Assembly: GCA_026391805.1 (NCBI GenBank)
Contig: JAPLDJ010000012.1
Span: 73,268-137,267 of the forward strand
DNA length: 64,000 nucleotides
Origin: Bacteroidota bacterium
GTDB lineage: Bacteria; Bacteroidota; Bacteroidia; Bacteroidales; FEN-979
Reading direction: 5' to 3'
In this document: positions 51,679 to 61,391 of the stretch, piece after piece
Numbering within the stretch: position 1 is the first letter of the stretch
Layout of the letters: each line of letters begins with the position of its first letter
Notes under the pieces: generated by a model
Told to the model about the DNA's origin: nothing
Seen by the model: the letters and a program-made list of their open reading frames with translations, nothing else
The model's database searches: none
Made by a program: the position numbers and the translations under genes

Positions 51679-53669
51679 CAGGAGAACAATTCCCTCTATC
51701 AGTATCTTTAAAAAGATTCCGTTTTCTTATTGCAGGGATCGGAATCTTTATTCTTGCAGGATCTTATGCGCAGAAGCCCTTTACGGCTCATGTTCCGGCA
51801 GGAAACAGCGCTGATACTGTGCATTTTTACATGAAGCATGCTTACGATGTTCAGAAGTATGAGCTGAACCTGGACATCTACGATAATTATAAAACGCCCT
51901 ATTCGTGGGCTTTCCATGCTTCGGAGGTCATCACAGTCCGGGTCGATTCTGCGCTGAATTTCATCAGGCTCAATGCCGTCAACACGTCCCTCCAGATCGA
52001 TTCGGTCGGGAATCCGGGCATCTCTTTTACTCATGCCAATGATACCCTTGTTATTCAGCTCGACCGGACCTACCAGCCGGGCGAGACAGTCCAGGTCAGG
52101 ATCTGGTACCAGCATAAGAACATCAAGGATAATGCTTTTTATACCAATGGCGGATTTGTCTTTACCGATACCCCGCCGGAAGGTTCCCGGAAATGGTTTC
52201 CCTGCTGGGACAGGCCAGCCGACAAAGCGCTACTGGATCTCACGGCAAAGGTCCCGTTGAATGTCAAACTGGGATCAAACGGCGGCCTGGCAGATTCGCT
52301 CATCACAGGAGATACAATTTATTATCACTGGATCAGCCGCGACCCGATTTCCACTTATCTTATTACCATAGCTTCCAAGATCGATTATTCGCTTGATATC
52401 GTTTACCGGCACAAGCCGGGTAACCCGGCCGACAGCATCCCTGCACGGTTCTATTACCAGTCGTGGCAGGTACCCGATTCCATCGAAGCGAGGATCGGCG
52501 AAATGACGGATTATTTTTCTTCCCTGTTTGGCGAATATCCTTTCGAGAAGATCGGTTTTGCCACGCTGAACGGTTCATTCCCATGGGGAGGCATGGAAAA
52601 CCAGACCATGATCAACCTGACAGCAAATGGGTGGCAGGAAGGACTTGTTTCCCATGAATTCTCCCACATGTGGTTCGGCGACCTCATCACCTGCGGTACC
52701 TGGGCCGATATCTGGCTGAACGAAAGCTTCGCGACCTATTGTGAATCGTTATGGCTCGAGCACCGAAGCGGATATTCATCCTATAAGAACCACCTGAACC
52801 AGCAGGCTGATTATTACCTGGCGAACAATCCAAAGATCCCGATCTACAACCCGTCATGGGCCATCCATACGCCGAATTCAAATTTCCTTTACAACAGCGC
52901 ACTGGAGTACGATAAAGGAGCATGTGTATTGCACCAGCTCAGGTATGTGCTGGGCGACTCGCTTTTTTTCATGGTGATGAAGGCCTATGCAACCGATACC
53001 GGTTTCATGTATAAGAATGCCGTCACGGAAGATTTTATCGCACTTACCAATGCCGTCAGCGGTAGGGATATGAGCTGGTTCTTCGATGAATGGCTGTACC
53101 ATCCCGACCATCCTGCTTATTCCAGTTTTTATGACGTCCAGGATATCGGTTCAGGAAGATGGAACCTGGAACTGCTGATCTCGCAGACACAAACCACCAC
53201 CGGCTTCTTCAAAATGCCTTTGCAGGTAAAGGTTCTCTTCGGAGATTCGACCGATACGCTGATCCAGGTCATCAACGATACAGATCACCAGTTCTTTGAA
53301 TTCACCTTCTTAAAACAGCCAGTCGGCATCGTCTTTGATCCCAACCGGAACATTCTGTTGAAGACAGCCATAACCAACCTTGGGATCGACCAAAAACAAG
53401 CAGAAATAGGATTCCGGCTCTTCCAGAACGAACCCAACCCGTTTAGGAACACGACTACCGTCACATACCGTTTACCGGTGGCCTCTTCTGTCAGGATCAC
53501 CGTCATGGATGCTAACGGGAAGGAGGTGCTTGCACCATTTACGAGCAGTGATGCTGCCGGAACACATTCCTTCCAGATCAGTGCCAAAGATCTCGCTCCG
53601 GGAGTTTACTTCTGTAAGATGGAAGCCGGGAAATTCAATGAGGTCAGGAAGATGGTTCTCGTCAAATGA
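51675..53669 (+). CDS. Secreted M1 family aminopeptidase with T9SS sorting domain (second copy)
   Basis: The 664-residue paralog of the preceding gene shares order and motifs: signal peptide (~17-37, FLIAGIGIFILAGSYAQ), GGMENQT, HEFSHMWFGD and Glu in NESFATY, SALEYDKGA, and a T9SS domain (RLFQNEPNPFRNTTTVTYRL to VRKMVLVK). Its ATG overlaps the TGA of the first copy (ATGA), so the pair is translationally coupled. Sequence divergence between the copies suggests different peptide preferences rather than recent duplication. Confidence 0.92.
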   Translation: MTGEQFPLSVSLKRFRFLIAGIGIFILAGSYAQKPFTAHVPAGNSADTVHFYMKHAYDVQKYELNLDIYDNYKTPYSWAFHASEVITVRVDSALNFIRLNAVNTSLQIDSVGNPGISFTHANDTLVIQLDRTYQPGETVQVRIWYQHKNIKDNAFYTNGGFVFTDTPPEGSRKWFPCWDRPADKALLDLTAKVPLNVKLGSNGGLADSLITGDTIYYHWISRDPISTYLITIASKIDYSLDIVYRHKPGNPADSIPARFYYQSWQVPDSIEARIGEMTDYFSSLFGEYPFEKIGFATLNGSFPWGGMENQTMINLTANGWQEGLVSHEFSHMWFGDLITCGTWADIWLNESFATYCESLWLEHRSGYSSYKNHLNQQADYYLANNPKIPIYNPSWAIHTPNSNFLYNSALEYDKGACVLHQLRYVLGDSLFFMVMKAYATDTGFMYKNAVTEDFIALTNAVSGRDMSWFFDEWLYHPDHPAYSSFYDVQDIGSGRWNLELLISQTQTTTGFFKMPLQVKVLFGDSTDTLIQVINDTDHQFFEFTFLKQPVGIVFDPNRNILLKTAITNLGIDQKQAEIGFRLFQNEPNPFRNTTTVTYRLPVASSVRITVMDANGKEVLAPFTSSDAAGTHSFQISAKDLAPGVYFCKMEAGKFNEVRKMVLVK

Positions 53670-53681
53670 TAAGTTGCATTG

Positions 53682-53815
53682 CGCTTTTCGCTAGAATAAT
53701 TTCACCGCTGCGCGGTTTAAAGGAATTTTTTATCTTAAATTTCGCTTTTCGCTAGAATAATTTCACCGCAGCGCGGTTTAAAGGAATTTTTTATCTTAAA
53801 TTTCGCTTTTCGCTA
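53682..53815 (+). repeat. 61-bp tandem repeat, 2.2 copies
   Basis: Copy 1 is 53682-53742, copy 2 is 53743-53803, and a partial third (CGCTTTTCGCTA) is 53804-53815. Each unit has CGCTTTTCGCTAGAATAATT, a small hairpin ACCGC-nGC-GCGGT and a T-rich part. The two full copies differ mainly at the hairpin loop (T versus A). It lies between convergent genes. Confidence 0.9.
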
Positions 53816-53826
53816 TTTTCTACCTC

Positions 53827-53858
53827 ACTTTGTCACTCTGTCACTTTGTTACTCTGTC
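53827..53858 (+). repeat. 16-bp tandem repeat, two copies
   Basis: ACTTTGTCACTCTGTC is followed by ACTTTGTTACTCTGTC with one difference. It overlaps the last codon of lon on the other strand. Confidence 0.8.
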
Positions 53859-56328
53859 ACATTGAAAAGTCCACGGGGTTAGCAACCTTCTCCTCAAGCA
53901 GCGCCAGCTTATTCACCTCTATCATCTCCTCGATATAATGGAATCTGAGGCCGGTGATATATTCCGGTTTGATGTCCTCGATCTCTTTTTTATTGTCGAC
54001 TGAAAGGATAACATCCCTGATGTCGGCCCTTTTTGCAGCAAGGATCTTTTCCTTGATTCCGCCTACGGGTAGAACCCTTCCCCTTAATGTGATTTCACCG
54101 GTCATGGCCAGTTTTTCCTTGACCTTCCGCTGGGTAAATGCGGATGCAAGTGCAGTAAACATCGTGATTCCTGCCGACGGACCGTCTTTCGGCGTAGCGC
54201 CTTCGGGTACGTGGATGTGTACATTCCATTTGCTGAACACCTCCGGATCAATGTTAAAGGCCGGTGCATGTGCTTTCAGGTAGGCCAGCGCTATGGATGC
54301 CGATTCCTTCATCACATCGCCGAGGTTCCCGGTAAGGGTAAGCTCTCCTTTTCCTTTGCTCAGGCTGACTTCCACGAATAGGATCTCACCTCCGATAGAA
54401 GTCCATGCAAGACCGGTCACAACACCGGCTATTTTATTATTGATTGATTTTTCGGCCTGGAAGATCGGCGGACCCATGATCTTGTGAAGGTCCTCCCGGT
54501 CAAGCTTCTTTTTAAACTTCTCGTTGGTTACGATTGACTTGGCCTTGTTGCGGATGATTTTTGCAATCGATTTCTCCAGCGTGCGAACGCCCGCCTCACG
54601 GGTGTAGTCATCAATGACCACCTGCAACAAATCCGGGCTGAAAATGAGCTGGCTCTTTTTAAGACCGTGTTCTGCAAGCTGTTTCGGCACCAGGTGGCGC
54701 GTCGCGATCTGCACCTTTTCTTCCATAAGATAGCCGGGCAGTTCGATCACCTCCATCCTGTCGCGGAGGGCCGGATGGATGGTGCTGAGGGTATTTGCTG
54801 TAGCGATAAACATGATCCGTGAAAGGTCGTATTCCGTTTCCAGGAAATTATCGTAAAAAGCCACATTTTGTTCGGGATCCAGCACTTCGAGCAACGCTGC
54901 CTGGGGATCGCCGTTGATGTTCATTCCCATCACCTTGTCGATTTCATCCAATACGAAGACAGGGTTCGAAGATTTTACTTTTTTAAGGCTCTGGATGATC
55001 CGCCCAGGCATGGCGCCGATGTAGGTTTTCCGGTGACCGCGCAGTTCCGATTCATCCCTGAGTCCCCCGAGCGACATGCGTGTGTACTTCCGTCCCAGCG
55101 CACGGGCAATGGAACGTCCGAGCGAGGTCTTGCCAACGCCCGGAGGCCCTACCAGGCATAGGATCGGGGATTTCAGATCCCGTTTCAGTTTGATCACCGC
55201 CAGGTACTCGATGATGCGTTCCTTAACCTTCTCGAGGCCGAAATGATCTTCATCCAAAACCTGCTGGGCATGGTGAAGGTCGAGGTTATCATCGGTGAAT
55301 TCGCCCCAGGGAAGCTGAACCAGCGTTTCCAGGTAATTCACCTGGATGGAATATTCTGCTGCAGCAGGGTGCATGCGCTGAAGCTTGTTCATCTCTTTCT
55401 CGAACATCTCCCCCACCTCTTTCGACCATTTTTTATCCTTCGCCTGCTCCCTCAGCGTATTGACCTCCTGGACATTGGGATTTCCGCCCAGTTCTTCCTG
55501 GATGGTCTTTAACTGCTGGTTCAGCAGGTAATCGCGCTGCTGCTTGTCAAGGTCGATCTTTACTTTGCTCTGGATCTGCTGCTTCAGATCCAGCATCTGA
55601 AGTTCACGCGTCAGGTAGGTCAGCACCTTGTTGGCGCGTTCTGTCAGGTCGGTGATCTCCAGCAGGTTCTGTTTCTCGGCGACTTCGATGCTCAGGTTGG
55701 AGGAGATAAAATGAACAACAAACGCGGGACTCTCGATATTTTTTATGGCAAAGGCCGCTTCCGAAGGTATGTTAGGAGATTTGTTGACAATCTGTATTGC
55801 CAGATCCTTCAGGGAAGAGATGAGTGCGCCGAATTCTTTTGTATCCTCATGAAGCGAGACAGATTTGTCGAACGGAACTACCCTTGCTTTGATGTAGGGT
55901 TCAGTCTGTACCGGTTCGCTGATGGTGAACCTACGTTTTCCCTGGATGATGGCCGTATTGCTTCCGTCCGGCATCTGCAGGATCTTGAGGATGTGTGCAA
56001 CCGTGCCGACCAGGTTCAGGTCGCTGAATTCCGGATCTTCCACCGACGGGTCCTTCTGTGCAACAACGCCGATGATCCGGTCGCCTTTATAATAATCTTT
56101 GATCAGGCGGATCGATTTATCCCTTCCCACAGTGATAGGTATGACGACACCCGGGAACAGTACCGTATTCCGGAGCGGCAAAATGGGAAGGATCTCAGGG
56201 ATCTCTTCGGAATTCATCGTCTCCTCATCTTCCGAAGATAACAGCGGAATGAACTCAGTTTCGGAATCAAGTATGTCAGAAAAGAAGAGGGAAGGTTCTT
56301 GTATGTTCTTCATCTTTTTAAAAGTCAA
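53857..56328 (-). CDS. lon: ATP-dependent protease Lon
   Basis: The 823-residue LonA has an N-terminal substrate domain (~45-250, LPILPLRNTVLFPGVVIPI), a helical linker (IQSKVKIDLDKQQRDYLLNQ), an AAA+ domain (Walker A GPPGVGKTS around 394) and a serine protease domain with catalytic Ser718 in PKDGPSAGITM and a Lys about 43 residues on (VGGIKEKILAAKR). It degrades misfolded and regulatory proteins in the cytoplasm. An ATG at 56313 is an alternative start, five residues shorter. Confidence 0.95.
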   Translation of the reverse strand: MTFKKMKNIQEPSLFFSDILDSETEFIPLLSSEDEETMNSEEIPEILPILPLRNTVLFPGVVIPITVGRDKSIRLIKDYYKGDRIIGVVAQKDPSVEDPEFSDLNLVGTVAHILKILQMPDGSNTAIIQGKRRFTISEPVQTEPYIKARVVPFDKSVSLHEDTKEFGALISSLKDLAIQIVNKSPNIPSEAAFAIKNIESPAFVVHFISSNLSIEVAEKQNLLEITDLTERANKVLTYLTRELQMLDLKQQIQSKVKIDLDKQQRDYLLNQQLKTIQEELGGNPNVQEVNTLREQAKDKKWSKEVGEMFEKEMNKLQRMHPAAAEYSIQVNYLETLVQLPWGEFTDDNLDLHHAQQVLDEDHFGLEKVKERIIEYLAVIKLKRDLKSPILCLVGPPGVGKTSLGRSIARALGRKYTRMSLGGLRDESELRGHRKTYIGAMPGRIIQSLKKVKSSNPVFVLDEIDKVMGMNINGDPQAALLEVLDPEQNVAFYDNFLETEYDLSRIMFIATANTLSTIHPALRDRMEVIELPGYLMEEKVQIATRHLVPKQLAEHGLKKSQLIFSPDLLQVVIDDYTREAGVRTLEKSIAKIIRNKAKSIVTNEKFKKKLDREDLHKIMGPPIFQAEKSINNKIAGVVTGLAWTSIGGEILFVEVSLSKGKGELTLTGNLGDVMKESASIALAYLKAHAPAFNIDPEVFSKWNVHIHVPEGATPKDGPSAGITMFTALASAFTQRKVKEKLAMTGEITLRGRVLPVGGIKEKILAAKRADIRDVILSVDNKKEIEDIKPEYITGLRFHYIEEMIEVNKLALLEEKVANPVDFSM

Positions 56329-56429
56329 AATGTCATTGATGGATCATGGATAAAAAGGTACCCACAATGTCAACATTTATGCCAATCACCAAAACAAAAG
56401 AAAATGCGCTGTTCCGTGTGAAGGAATTC

Positions 56430-57614
56430 CTACAGGCGTTTGTTTTTCAGCGTCAGGCGGTAGACCTCAGACAAAAGCTCCCGCTCGGTTTCATTGAATT
56501 CAAGTCCGCGGCGTTTGAAAACTGCAGCAGCCACCTCGAGGCCTTTGTCAAGCTTATAGTCTGAATGACCTGGGCCCCAGGTAAATGATGGAATGAAATT
56601 ACGCTGGAACCCCGGGCCAAAGATATTCGCATGAACCCCGACTACCGTTCCTGTATTGAACATGGTGTTGATGGCGCATTTCGAATGATCGCCCATGATC
56701 AGTCCGCAGAACAGCAGGTGGGTATTGATGAAGGTCTGCTGGTTGTAACTCCAGAGCCTGACACAATCATAAGTGTTTTTGAGGTTTGAGGTATTGGTGT
56801 CTGCTCCAAGATTGCACAATTCGGCAATGACAGAATGTCCGAGAAAACCGTCATGCGCTTTATTCGAATAAGAGAAGATGACAGAATTGTTCACCTCACC
56901 GCCAACCCGTGAATAGGGGCCGATGGTAGTTGGGCCATAAATTTTAGCCAGCATCTTGATCTGGGCATGTGCACAAACTGCAATGGGGCCGCGTAACATG
57001 GATCCTTCCATCACTTCAGCATCTTCACCAATGTAGATCGGCCCATTCGTAGTATTTAAAACTGCACATTCAACTTTTGCGCCCTTCTCCAGAAAAACAG
57101 GATGATCGCCAAGCACTACATTGGTTTTGCTCAGCGGCTGCGATTTCCGGTCCTTCGTCAGGAACTCAAAATCATCTTTGATTGCAATGTCATTTTTATT
57201 ATAAATATCCCAGGAATGACTTATCATAACCGGATTTTCAGTCACCTGGATCTCCTCGATACCTTCCGAAGAAGGATCAACAGGATTATCAAGTTCTTCC
57301 GCAGTAACATGAAAAGCAACGATTGTATCCCCGGAAACGATGGTCTGGTTTGGATGAAGCTTTTTTACAAGGTCAATGATCTCATCGGTCGGACAAACCG
57401 CCCCGTTGATCAGTACATTGCTGTCCTCCTTAAGGATGGGAAACTTCTTCGAAAGGTAGGCTTCCGTCAACGTTGATGTTTTAGCTTCGAGCCGCTTCTC
57501 CCATTTTTCACGTATGGTCAGGATCCCGATCCTGATATCGCCCACCGGCCGCATAAAGGTTAGCGGCAACAGATTTGTCCTTACATTACGTTCTTCGAAA
57601 AGGATATAATTCAT
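56430..57614 (-). CDS. GlmU-like sugar nucleotidyltransferase
   Basis: The 394-residue protein has an N-terminal part related to nucleotidyltransferases (MNYILFEERNVRTNLLPLTF, RPVGDIRIGILTIREKWEKR) and a C-terminal left-handed beta-helix with hexapeptide repeats (PIYIGEDAEVMEGSMLRGPIAV, KIYGPTTIGPYSRVGGEV). This GlmU-family form is typical of Bacteroidota and lies next to rpmE2 as seen in that phylum. It may activate an amino sugar or similar for envelope polymers; the reaction is not proven. Confidence 0.88.
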   Translation of the reverse strand: MNYILFEERNVRTNLLPLTFMRPVGDIRIGILTIREKWEKRLEAKTSTLTEAYLSKKFPILKEDSNVLINGAVCPTDEIIDLVKKLHPNQTIVSGDTIVAFHVTAEELDNPVDPSSEGIEEIQVTENPVMISHSWDIYNKNDIAIKDDFEFLTKDRKSQPLSKTNVVLGDHPVFLEKGAKVECAVLNTTNGPIYIGEDAEVMEGSMLRGPIAVCAHAQIKMLAKIYGPTTIGPYSRVGGEVNNSVIFSYSNKAHDGFLGHSVIAELCNLGADTNTSNLKNTYDCVRLWSYNQQTFINTHLLFCGLIMGDHSKCAINTMFNTGTVVGVHANIFGPGFQRNFIPSFTWGPGHSDYKLDKGLEVAAAVFKRRGLEFNETERELLSEVYRLTLKNKRL

Positions 57615-57696
57615 CAGAGTACTAAATTTGAATTTTTGATACTGCCAGATAATTACAAGAAAAACAACAAATGTCTTAAATTATTGCGGATCCGGA

Positions 57697-57733
57697 TAAA
57701 AAATAGCCTCCATTTTCATTGAAATGGAGGCTA
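57697..57733 (-). terminator. Intrinsic terminator of rpmE2
   Basis: TAGCCTCCATTT (57704-57715) and AAATGGAGGCTA (57722-57733) form a perfect 12-bp stem with a 6-nt loop. On the minus strand a TTTTTT tract follows. Confidence 0.88.
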
Positions 57734-57753
57734 AGTACCAAACCTCTTTTCTC

Positions 57754-58023
57754 CTACGAATTGGTATTCTTTTCGATGTGCTTTGCATAACGGCTCTTGA
57801 ATTTATCCACCCTTCCGGCGGTATCAATAAGCTTCATTTTTCCGGTATAGAAAGGATGCGATGTATGGGAGATCTCAAGCTTTATCAGCGGGTATTCAAG
57901 GCCATCTTCCCACACAATGGTTTCCTTGGTGTGAATGGTCGATTTTGAAAGGAATGCATAGTCGTTCGACATATCCTTGAAGACAACCAGTCTGTAATCC
58001 TTCGGATGAATATCTTTCTTCAT
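57754..58023 (-). CDS. rpmE2: Ribosomal protein bL31, type B
   Basis: The 89-residue protein starts [20 protein letters not shown] and has the L31 type B features [31 protein letters not shown] and [12 protein letters not shown]. It lacks the zinc-binding CxxC of type A. The ATG at 58023 is chosen over an upstream in-frame start because it gives the conserved N-terminus and lies 28 bp after the promoter. It ends at a strong terminator. Confidence 0.95.
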   Translation of the reverse strand: MKKDIHPKDYRLVVFKDMSNDYAFLSKSTIHTKETIVWEDGLEYPLIKLEISHTSHPFYTGKMKLIDTAGRVDKFKSRYAKHIEKNTNS

Positions 58024-58050
58024 TTTAATAAGGGTTTCATTTTGAGCGTG

Positions 58051-58081
58051 CAAAAGTAAAGATTTTTATTTGAATATACAA
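58051..58081 (-). promoter_or_regulatory. Promoter of rpmE2
   Basis: On the minus strand TTG (58081-58079), a 20-bp spacer and TACTTTTG (58058-58051) match the consensus. Confidence 0.65.
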
Positions 58082-58100
58082 CAACTAACAGAGGAAAATT

Positions 58101-59156
58101 TCAGGAAAGTTGAAGCAGGAACTGCAAGGTATTCACTTCATCGGCATAATCCGTCAGTGCAGGCGACTGGGCTTGTCCCGGAAGACAATGGGGAAGAGGG
58201 GCTCCTGCTGTACATACGACAACCTGGATTTCATCCTGCTGGACTGAAAGCCGGGTCATCAATTCTGTTGCATCCTCATAAAATTCGTAATAGAGAACAG
58301 CCGGAGGTGAGGCGATCAGCTTATTTTCCGTCAGCAGCATGAAGCCGTTGTCCAGCGCAGGGATCCCGTTCAGAAGAAAAACCGAATTGTAATACTCATG
58401 ATTATTCATCCATTTATGATGGCGGATAAAGCGCTCATAACTCCGGAACGATAGGAATAAAGGAGAAAAATCATAACCTGCGGGAACATAGAGTTTGGAA
58501 ACATTCCGGCAGCCCATGCCGAAATAGAGAAAAACATCATCGGCCAGTCCGGCCAGTTCATCTTCTGTTTCATGGCCGTTCAGAATGGCGATCGCGTTCC
58601 GGTTCTTCCGTATGATATGCGGGTATTTTGAAAAGTAATACTCAAAATAATTTGCAGAATTGTTGCTGCCGGTGGCGATGACGGCATCAAAACCGGTAAG
58701 CTTTTCACCCGTAAAAGCGATCATGACTTCCCATCCAGGATCAAACCGGATCAGGATCTTTGCGAGCGTAGGGAGAAGGTAAGGATCGCCGGAAGAAAGA
58801 CGCCCGGTAAAATGGTTCCCGGAGATCAGTACGGAAAGAAAATCATGCAAGCCGACCAGCGGAATATTACCTGCCATGATCACGGCAACATCTTTCTTCA
58901 TTACTTTTCCCTTAAGCTGCTTTTCATAAGGCCGGAGCCATGAAACAATCTTTTCCTTTTCTAGATTCACCGACCAGTCCCCGAGGGTATGTTCAATGAA
59001 TTCCCTTACGAACCATGGATTTTCATTTGAGGCCCTGGTGACGGCGTCATCGAGTATGTCATAAAGGGAACCGTTCTCCTCCCCTTTCCTTTCCGGGTAA
59101 CCTTTCAGTATTCCGCCAAGGAATGCAAAGGCTTCTATTCTTCTGTTCAGTTCCAT
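58101..59156 (-). CDS. Acyl-CoA reductase, LuxC-like
   Basis: The 351-residue protein has the LuxC/aldehyde-dehydrogenase-like fold: AVIMAGNIPLVGLHDFLSVLISGN, then FDAVIATGSNNSANYFEYYFSKYP, and the active-site Cys in FGMGCRNVSKLYVP. Such enzymes reduce acyl-CoA or acyl thioesters to aldehydes with NAD(P)H. In Bacteroidota it commonly neighbours serC/serA. Its promoter (-7 at 59173-59180) diverges from the following gene. Confidence 0.88.
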   Translation of the reverse strand: MELNRRIEAFAFLGGILKGYPERKGEENGSLYDILDDAVTRASNENPWFVREFIEHTLGDWSVNLEKEKIVSWLRPYEKQLKGKVMKKDVAVIMAGNIPLVGLHDFLSVLISGNHFTGRLSSGDPYLLPTLAKILIRFDPGWEVMIAFTGEKLTGFDAVIATGSNNSANYFEYYFSKYPHIIRKNRNAIAILNGHETEDELAGLADDVFLYFGMGCRNVSKLYVPAGYDFSPLFLSFRSYERFIRHHKWMNNHEYYNSVFLLNGIPALDNGFMLLTENKLIASPPAVLYYEFYEDATELMTRLSVQQDEIQVVVCTAGAPLPHCLPGQAQSPALTDYADEVNTLQFLLQLS

Positions 59157-59172
59157 AATTCCGATCCTGCTG

Positions 59173-59180
59173 CAAAATTA
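59173..59180 (-). promoter_or_regulatory. -7 element of the LuxC-like gene
   Basis: Minus-strand TAATTTTG matches TAnnTTTG; the leader would be about 10 nt. Confidence 0.5.
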
Positions 59181-59200
59181 ACGGAATAAAAATAATGCCT

Positions 59201-59208
59201 TACCTTTG
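59201..59208 (+). promoter_or_regulatory. -7 element of the secreted protein gene at 59233
   Basis: TACCTTTG matches TAnnTTTG. A TTG at 59206 lies inside it and so cannot be the start; the ATG at 59233 is favoured. Confidence 0.6.
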
Positions 59209-59232
59209 AACGTTACATTTCAAATCCGGACT

Positions 59233-60138
59233 ATGCATTTGCTGCGGCTGATCACTCTTCTGACACTCCTTATCTACTCCGGATCTGTTTTGAAATCGCA
59301 GGTTTCGCTTACCCTGCCGGCACTTGAAGATTCACTGCTGTCGGTCAGCAGGAAGATCCAGTCATCCGGCGATGATTCTGTGAAGCAGGTGCTTAACCAG
59401 CTTTTCAGGCAAACGCTCCGAAACGCGATCGGCTTACCCGGGTCGTTCACCTACCGGTTCGACAGCCTGAAAAAACTGGCAAAGCTGACGTCGCCCGACA
59501 AGTCATTCCGGATCTACAACTGGAACCTGCCGCTGAGGGATGGATCGAACCGCTATTTCTGCTTCCTTCAGTTCCAGGAAGGGGATCGTGACGGAACCAC
59601 CAGCATGTTGGAACTTGACGACTGCTCGGATACCATCACCGACCCCGAACACCGGACGCTGAGCTTTGCAAGCTGGTTCGGAGCACTTTATTACAAGATC
59701 ATTCCTGAAAAAACAACATCAGGTACACTCTATACGCTGCTGGGCTGGCAGGGAATCAACGGATCCCAGATGCAGAAGATCATAGAGGTTGTGGAATTCA
59801 ATCAGCTGAAGTTACCGGTTTTCGGAAAAAAAGTATTCGGCAAATTCAAGGACGGGGAAAACAAACGGGTAATCTTCCGGTATTCATCCCTGGCTTCGAT
59901 GGCTGTTAAATATGATGACCAGTTCATCCTGACAAGCAGAAAGTGGAACGTCACGAAAAAGACCTATGATGAAAGCCGGTCAAAAACCCGTATGATCGTT
60001 TGCGACAGGCTGGTCGCACTTGAGCAGAATGAAGTCAGCAATCCTTTACTGGTGCCTGCCGGAGATATCTGGGACGGATTCATATTTAAAAACGGACAAT
60101 GGAATTTTATTGAAGGCGTGGATGCAAGGAACAATTAA
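59233..60138 (+). CDS. Secreted protein of unknown function
   Basis: The 301-residue protein has a signal peptide (MHLLRLITLLTLLIYSGSVLKSQ). The mature part is mixed alpha/beta with SVSRKIQSSGDDSVKQVLNQ, IYNWNLPLRDGSNRYFCFLQ, YYKIIPEKTTSGTLYTLLGW and a C-terminal GDIWDGFIFKNGQWNFIEG. I cannot name the family. It resembles conserved periplasmic proteins of Bacteroidota, with no catalytic motif evident. It precedes serC but has separate promoters on both sides. Confidence 0.8.
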   Translation: MHLLRLITLLTLLIYSGSVLKSQVSLTLPALEDSLLSVSRKIQSSGDDSVKQVLNQLFRQTLRNAIGLPGSFTYRFDSLKKLAKLTSPDKSFRIYNWNLPLRDGSNRYFCFLQFQEGDRDGTTSMLELDDCSDTITDPEHRTLSFASWFGALYYKIIPEKTTSGTLYTLLGWQGINGSQMQKIIEVVEFNQLKLPVFGKKVFGKFKDGENKRVIFRYSSLASMAVKYDDQFILTSRKWNVTKKTYDESRSKTRMIVCDRLVALEQNEVSNPLLVPAGDIWDGFIFKNGQWNFIEGVDARNN

Positions 60139-60185
60139 TTCCACGTTTTCCTTGCATTTCCCCGATTTTTTTTTTACTTTTATTT

Positions 60186-60218
60186 TTTGATATTGACACC
60201 CATTTTATTTTAACTTTG
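60186..60218 (+). promoter_or_regulatory. Promoter of serC-serA
   Basis: TTTG (60186-60189), a 21-bp spacer and TAACTTTG (60211-60218) match the consensus; the leader would be ~60 nt. Confidence 0.65.
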
Positions 60219-60284
60219 TTGCATTCCTACATTGCTGTCACTCTTCTAACAAAATTTATATTTAACTCCTAAACAACATCCACT

Positions 60285-61355
60285 ATGAAGAAGCATAACT
60301 TTAACGCCGGGCCATCCATCCTGCCAAGAATTGCGATCGAAAATTCAGCAAAAGCCATTCTCGATCTGAATGGCAGCGGCATGTCCTTACTCGAGATCTC
60401 TCACAGAAGCAAGGATTTTCAGGCCATCATCGATGAAGCAGTAGCACTGTTCAGGGAATTACTCAACATTCCTGAAAACTACCATGTTCTTTTCCTTGGA
60501 GGAGGCGCCAGCCTTCAGTTCTGCATGGTTCCCTACAACCTTATGAAAACCAAAGCCGCGTACCTTGAAACCGGCGTCTGGGCCAAGAAAGCCATTAAGG
60601 AAGGAAAATTTTTCGGACAGGTGGATGTTGTAGCCTCCTCTGCCGACAAGAATTTCACATACATTCCGAAGAATTTCACGATCCCGGCCGATGCGGACTA
60701 TTTCCACATCACCACGAACAATACGATCTACGGTTCGGAGATCCGTTATGACATCGACAGCCCTGTACCGCTGGTGGCCGATATGTCATCCGATATCCTC
60801 AGCCGCCCGGTGGATGTTTCCAAGTATGCCATGATCTATGGCGGGGCTCAGAAAAACCTAGGGCCTGCAGGGGTCACCTTCGTCATTCTGCGTGAAGATG
60901 TGCTGGGCAAAACTGGCCGTCCCATACCTACTATGCTCGACTACACGACCCATATCAAGGAGGGATCGATGTTCAATACGCCTCCCTGCTTTGCCATTTA
61001 TACGGTTCTTGAAACGCTGAGATGGATCAAGGAACTGGGTGGCGTGAAAAAAATGGAAGAGATGAACAAAGCCAAGGCCCAGCTGCTCTATGATGCCATC
61101 GACAACAGCAAGATGTTTGTCGGTACGGTCGAAAAAGATTCCCGTTCACTCATGAACATCTGCTTTGTCATGAAAGAGCAGTATAAGGATAAGGAAGATG
61201 CCTTCATGGAATTCGCTAAGGGCAAGGGAATGGTCGGAATCAAAGGACACCGCTCGGTTGGTGGATTCCGCTGTTCAACCTACAATGCACTCCCGGTCGA
61301 AAGTATTCAGGCGATGATCGACTGCATGCATGAATTTGAAGCTGCAAATGCATAA
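60285..61355 (+). CDS. serC: Phosphoserine aminotransferase
   Basis: The 356-residue PLP enzyme starts [14 protein letters not shown]. It has the EISHRSKDF motif, the phosphate/PLP region [11 protein letters not shown] and the Schiff-base Lys in [12 protein letters not shown]. It converts 3-phosphohydroxypyruvate to O-phosphoserine. The 3-phosphoglycerate dehydrogenase gene follows after 36 bp, giving the first two serine steps in one operon. Confidence 0.95.
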   Translation: MKKHNFNAGPSILPRIAIENSAKAILDLNGSGMSLLEISHRSKDFQAIIDEAVALFRELLNIPENYHVLFLGGGASLQFCMVPYNLMKTKAAYLETGVWAKKAIKEGKFFGQVDVVASSADKNFTYIPKNFTIPADADYFHITTNNTIYGSEIRYDIDSPVPLVADMSSDILSRPVDVSKYAMIYGGAQKNLGPAGVTFVILREDVLGKTGRPIPTMLDYTTHIKEGSMFNTPPCFAIYTVLETLRWIKELGGVKKMEEMNKAKAQLLYDAIDNSKMFVGTVEKDSRSLMNICFVMKEQYKDKEDAFMEFAKGKGMVGIKGHRSVGGFRCSTYNALPVESIQAMIDCMHEFEAANA

Positions 61356-61391
61356 TGATCTTTTCTACAGAAACAACTAAAGACGAACGAT

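Noticed and set aside
53682-53815. CRISPR array
   Set aside because: The 61-bp units are continuous tandem copies without variable spacers, and no cas gene is present.
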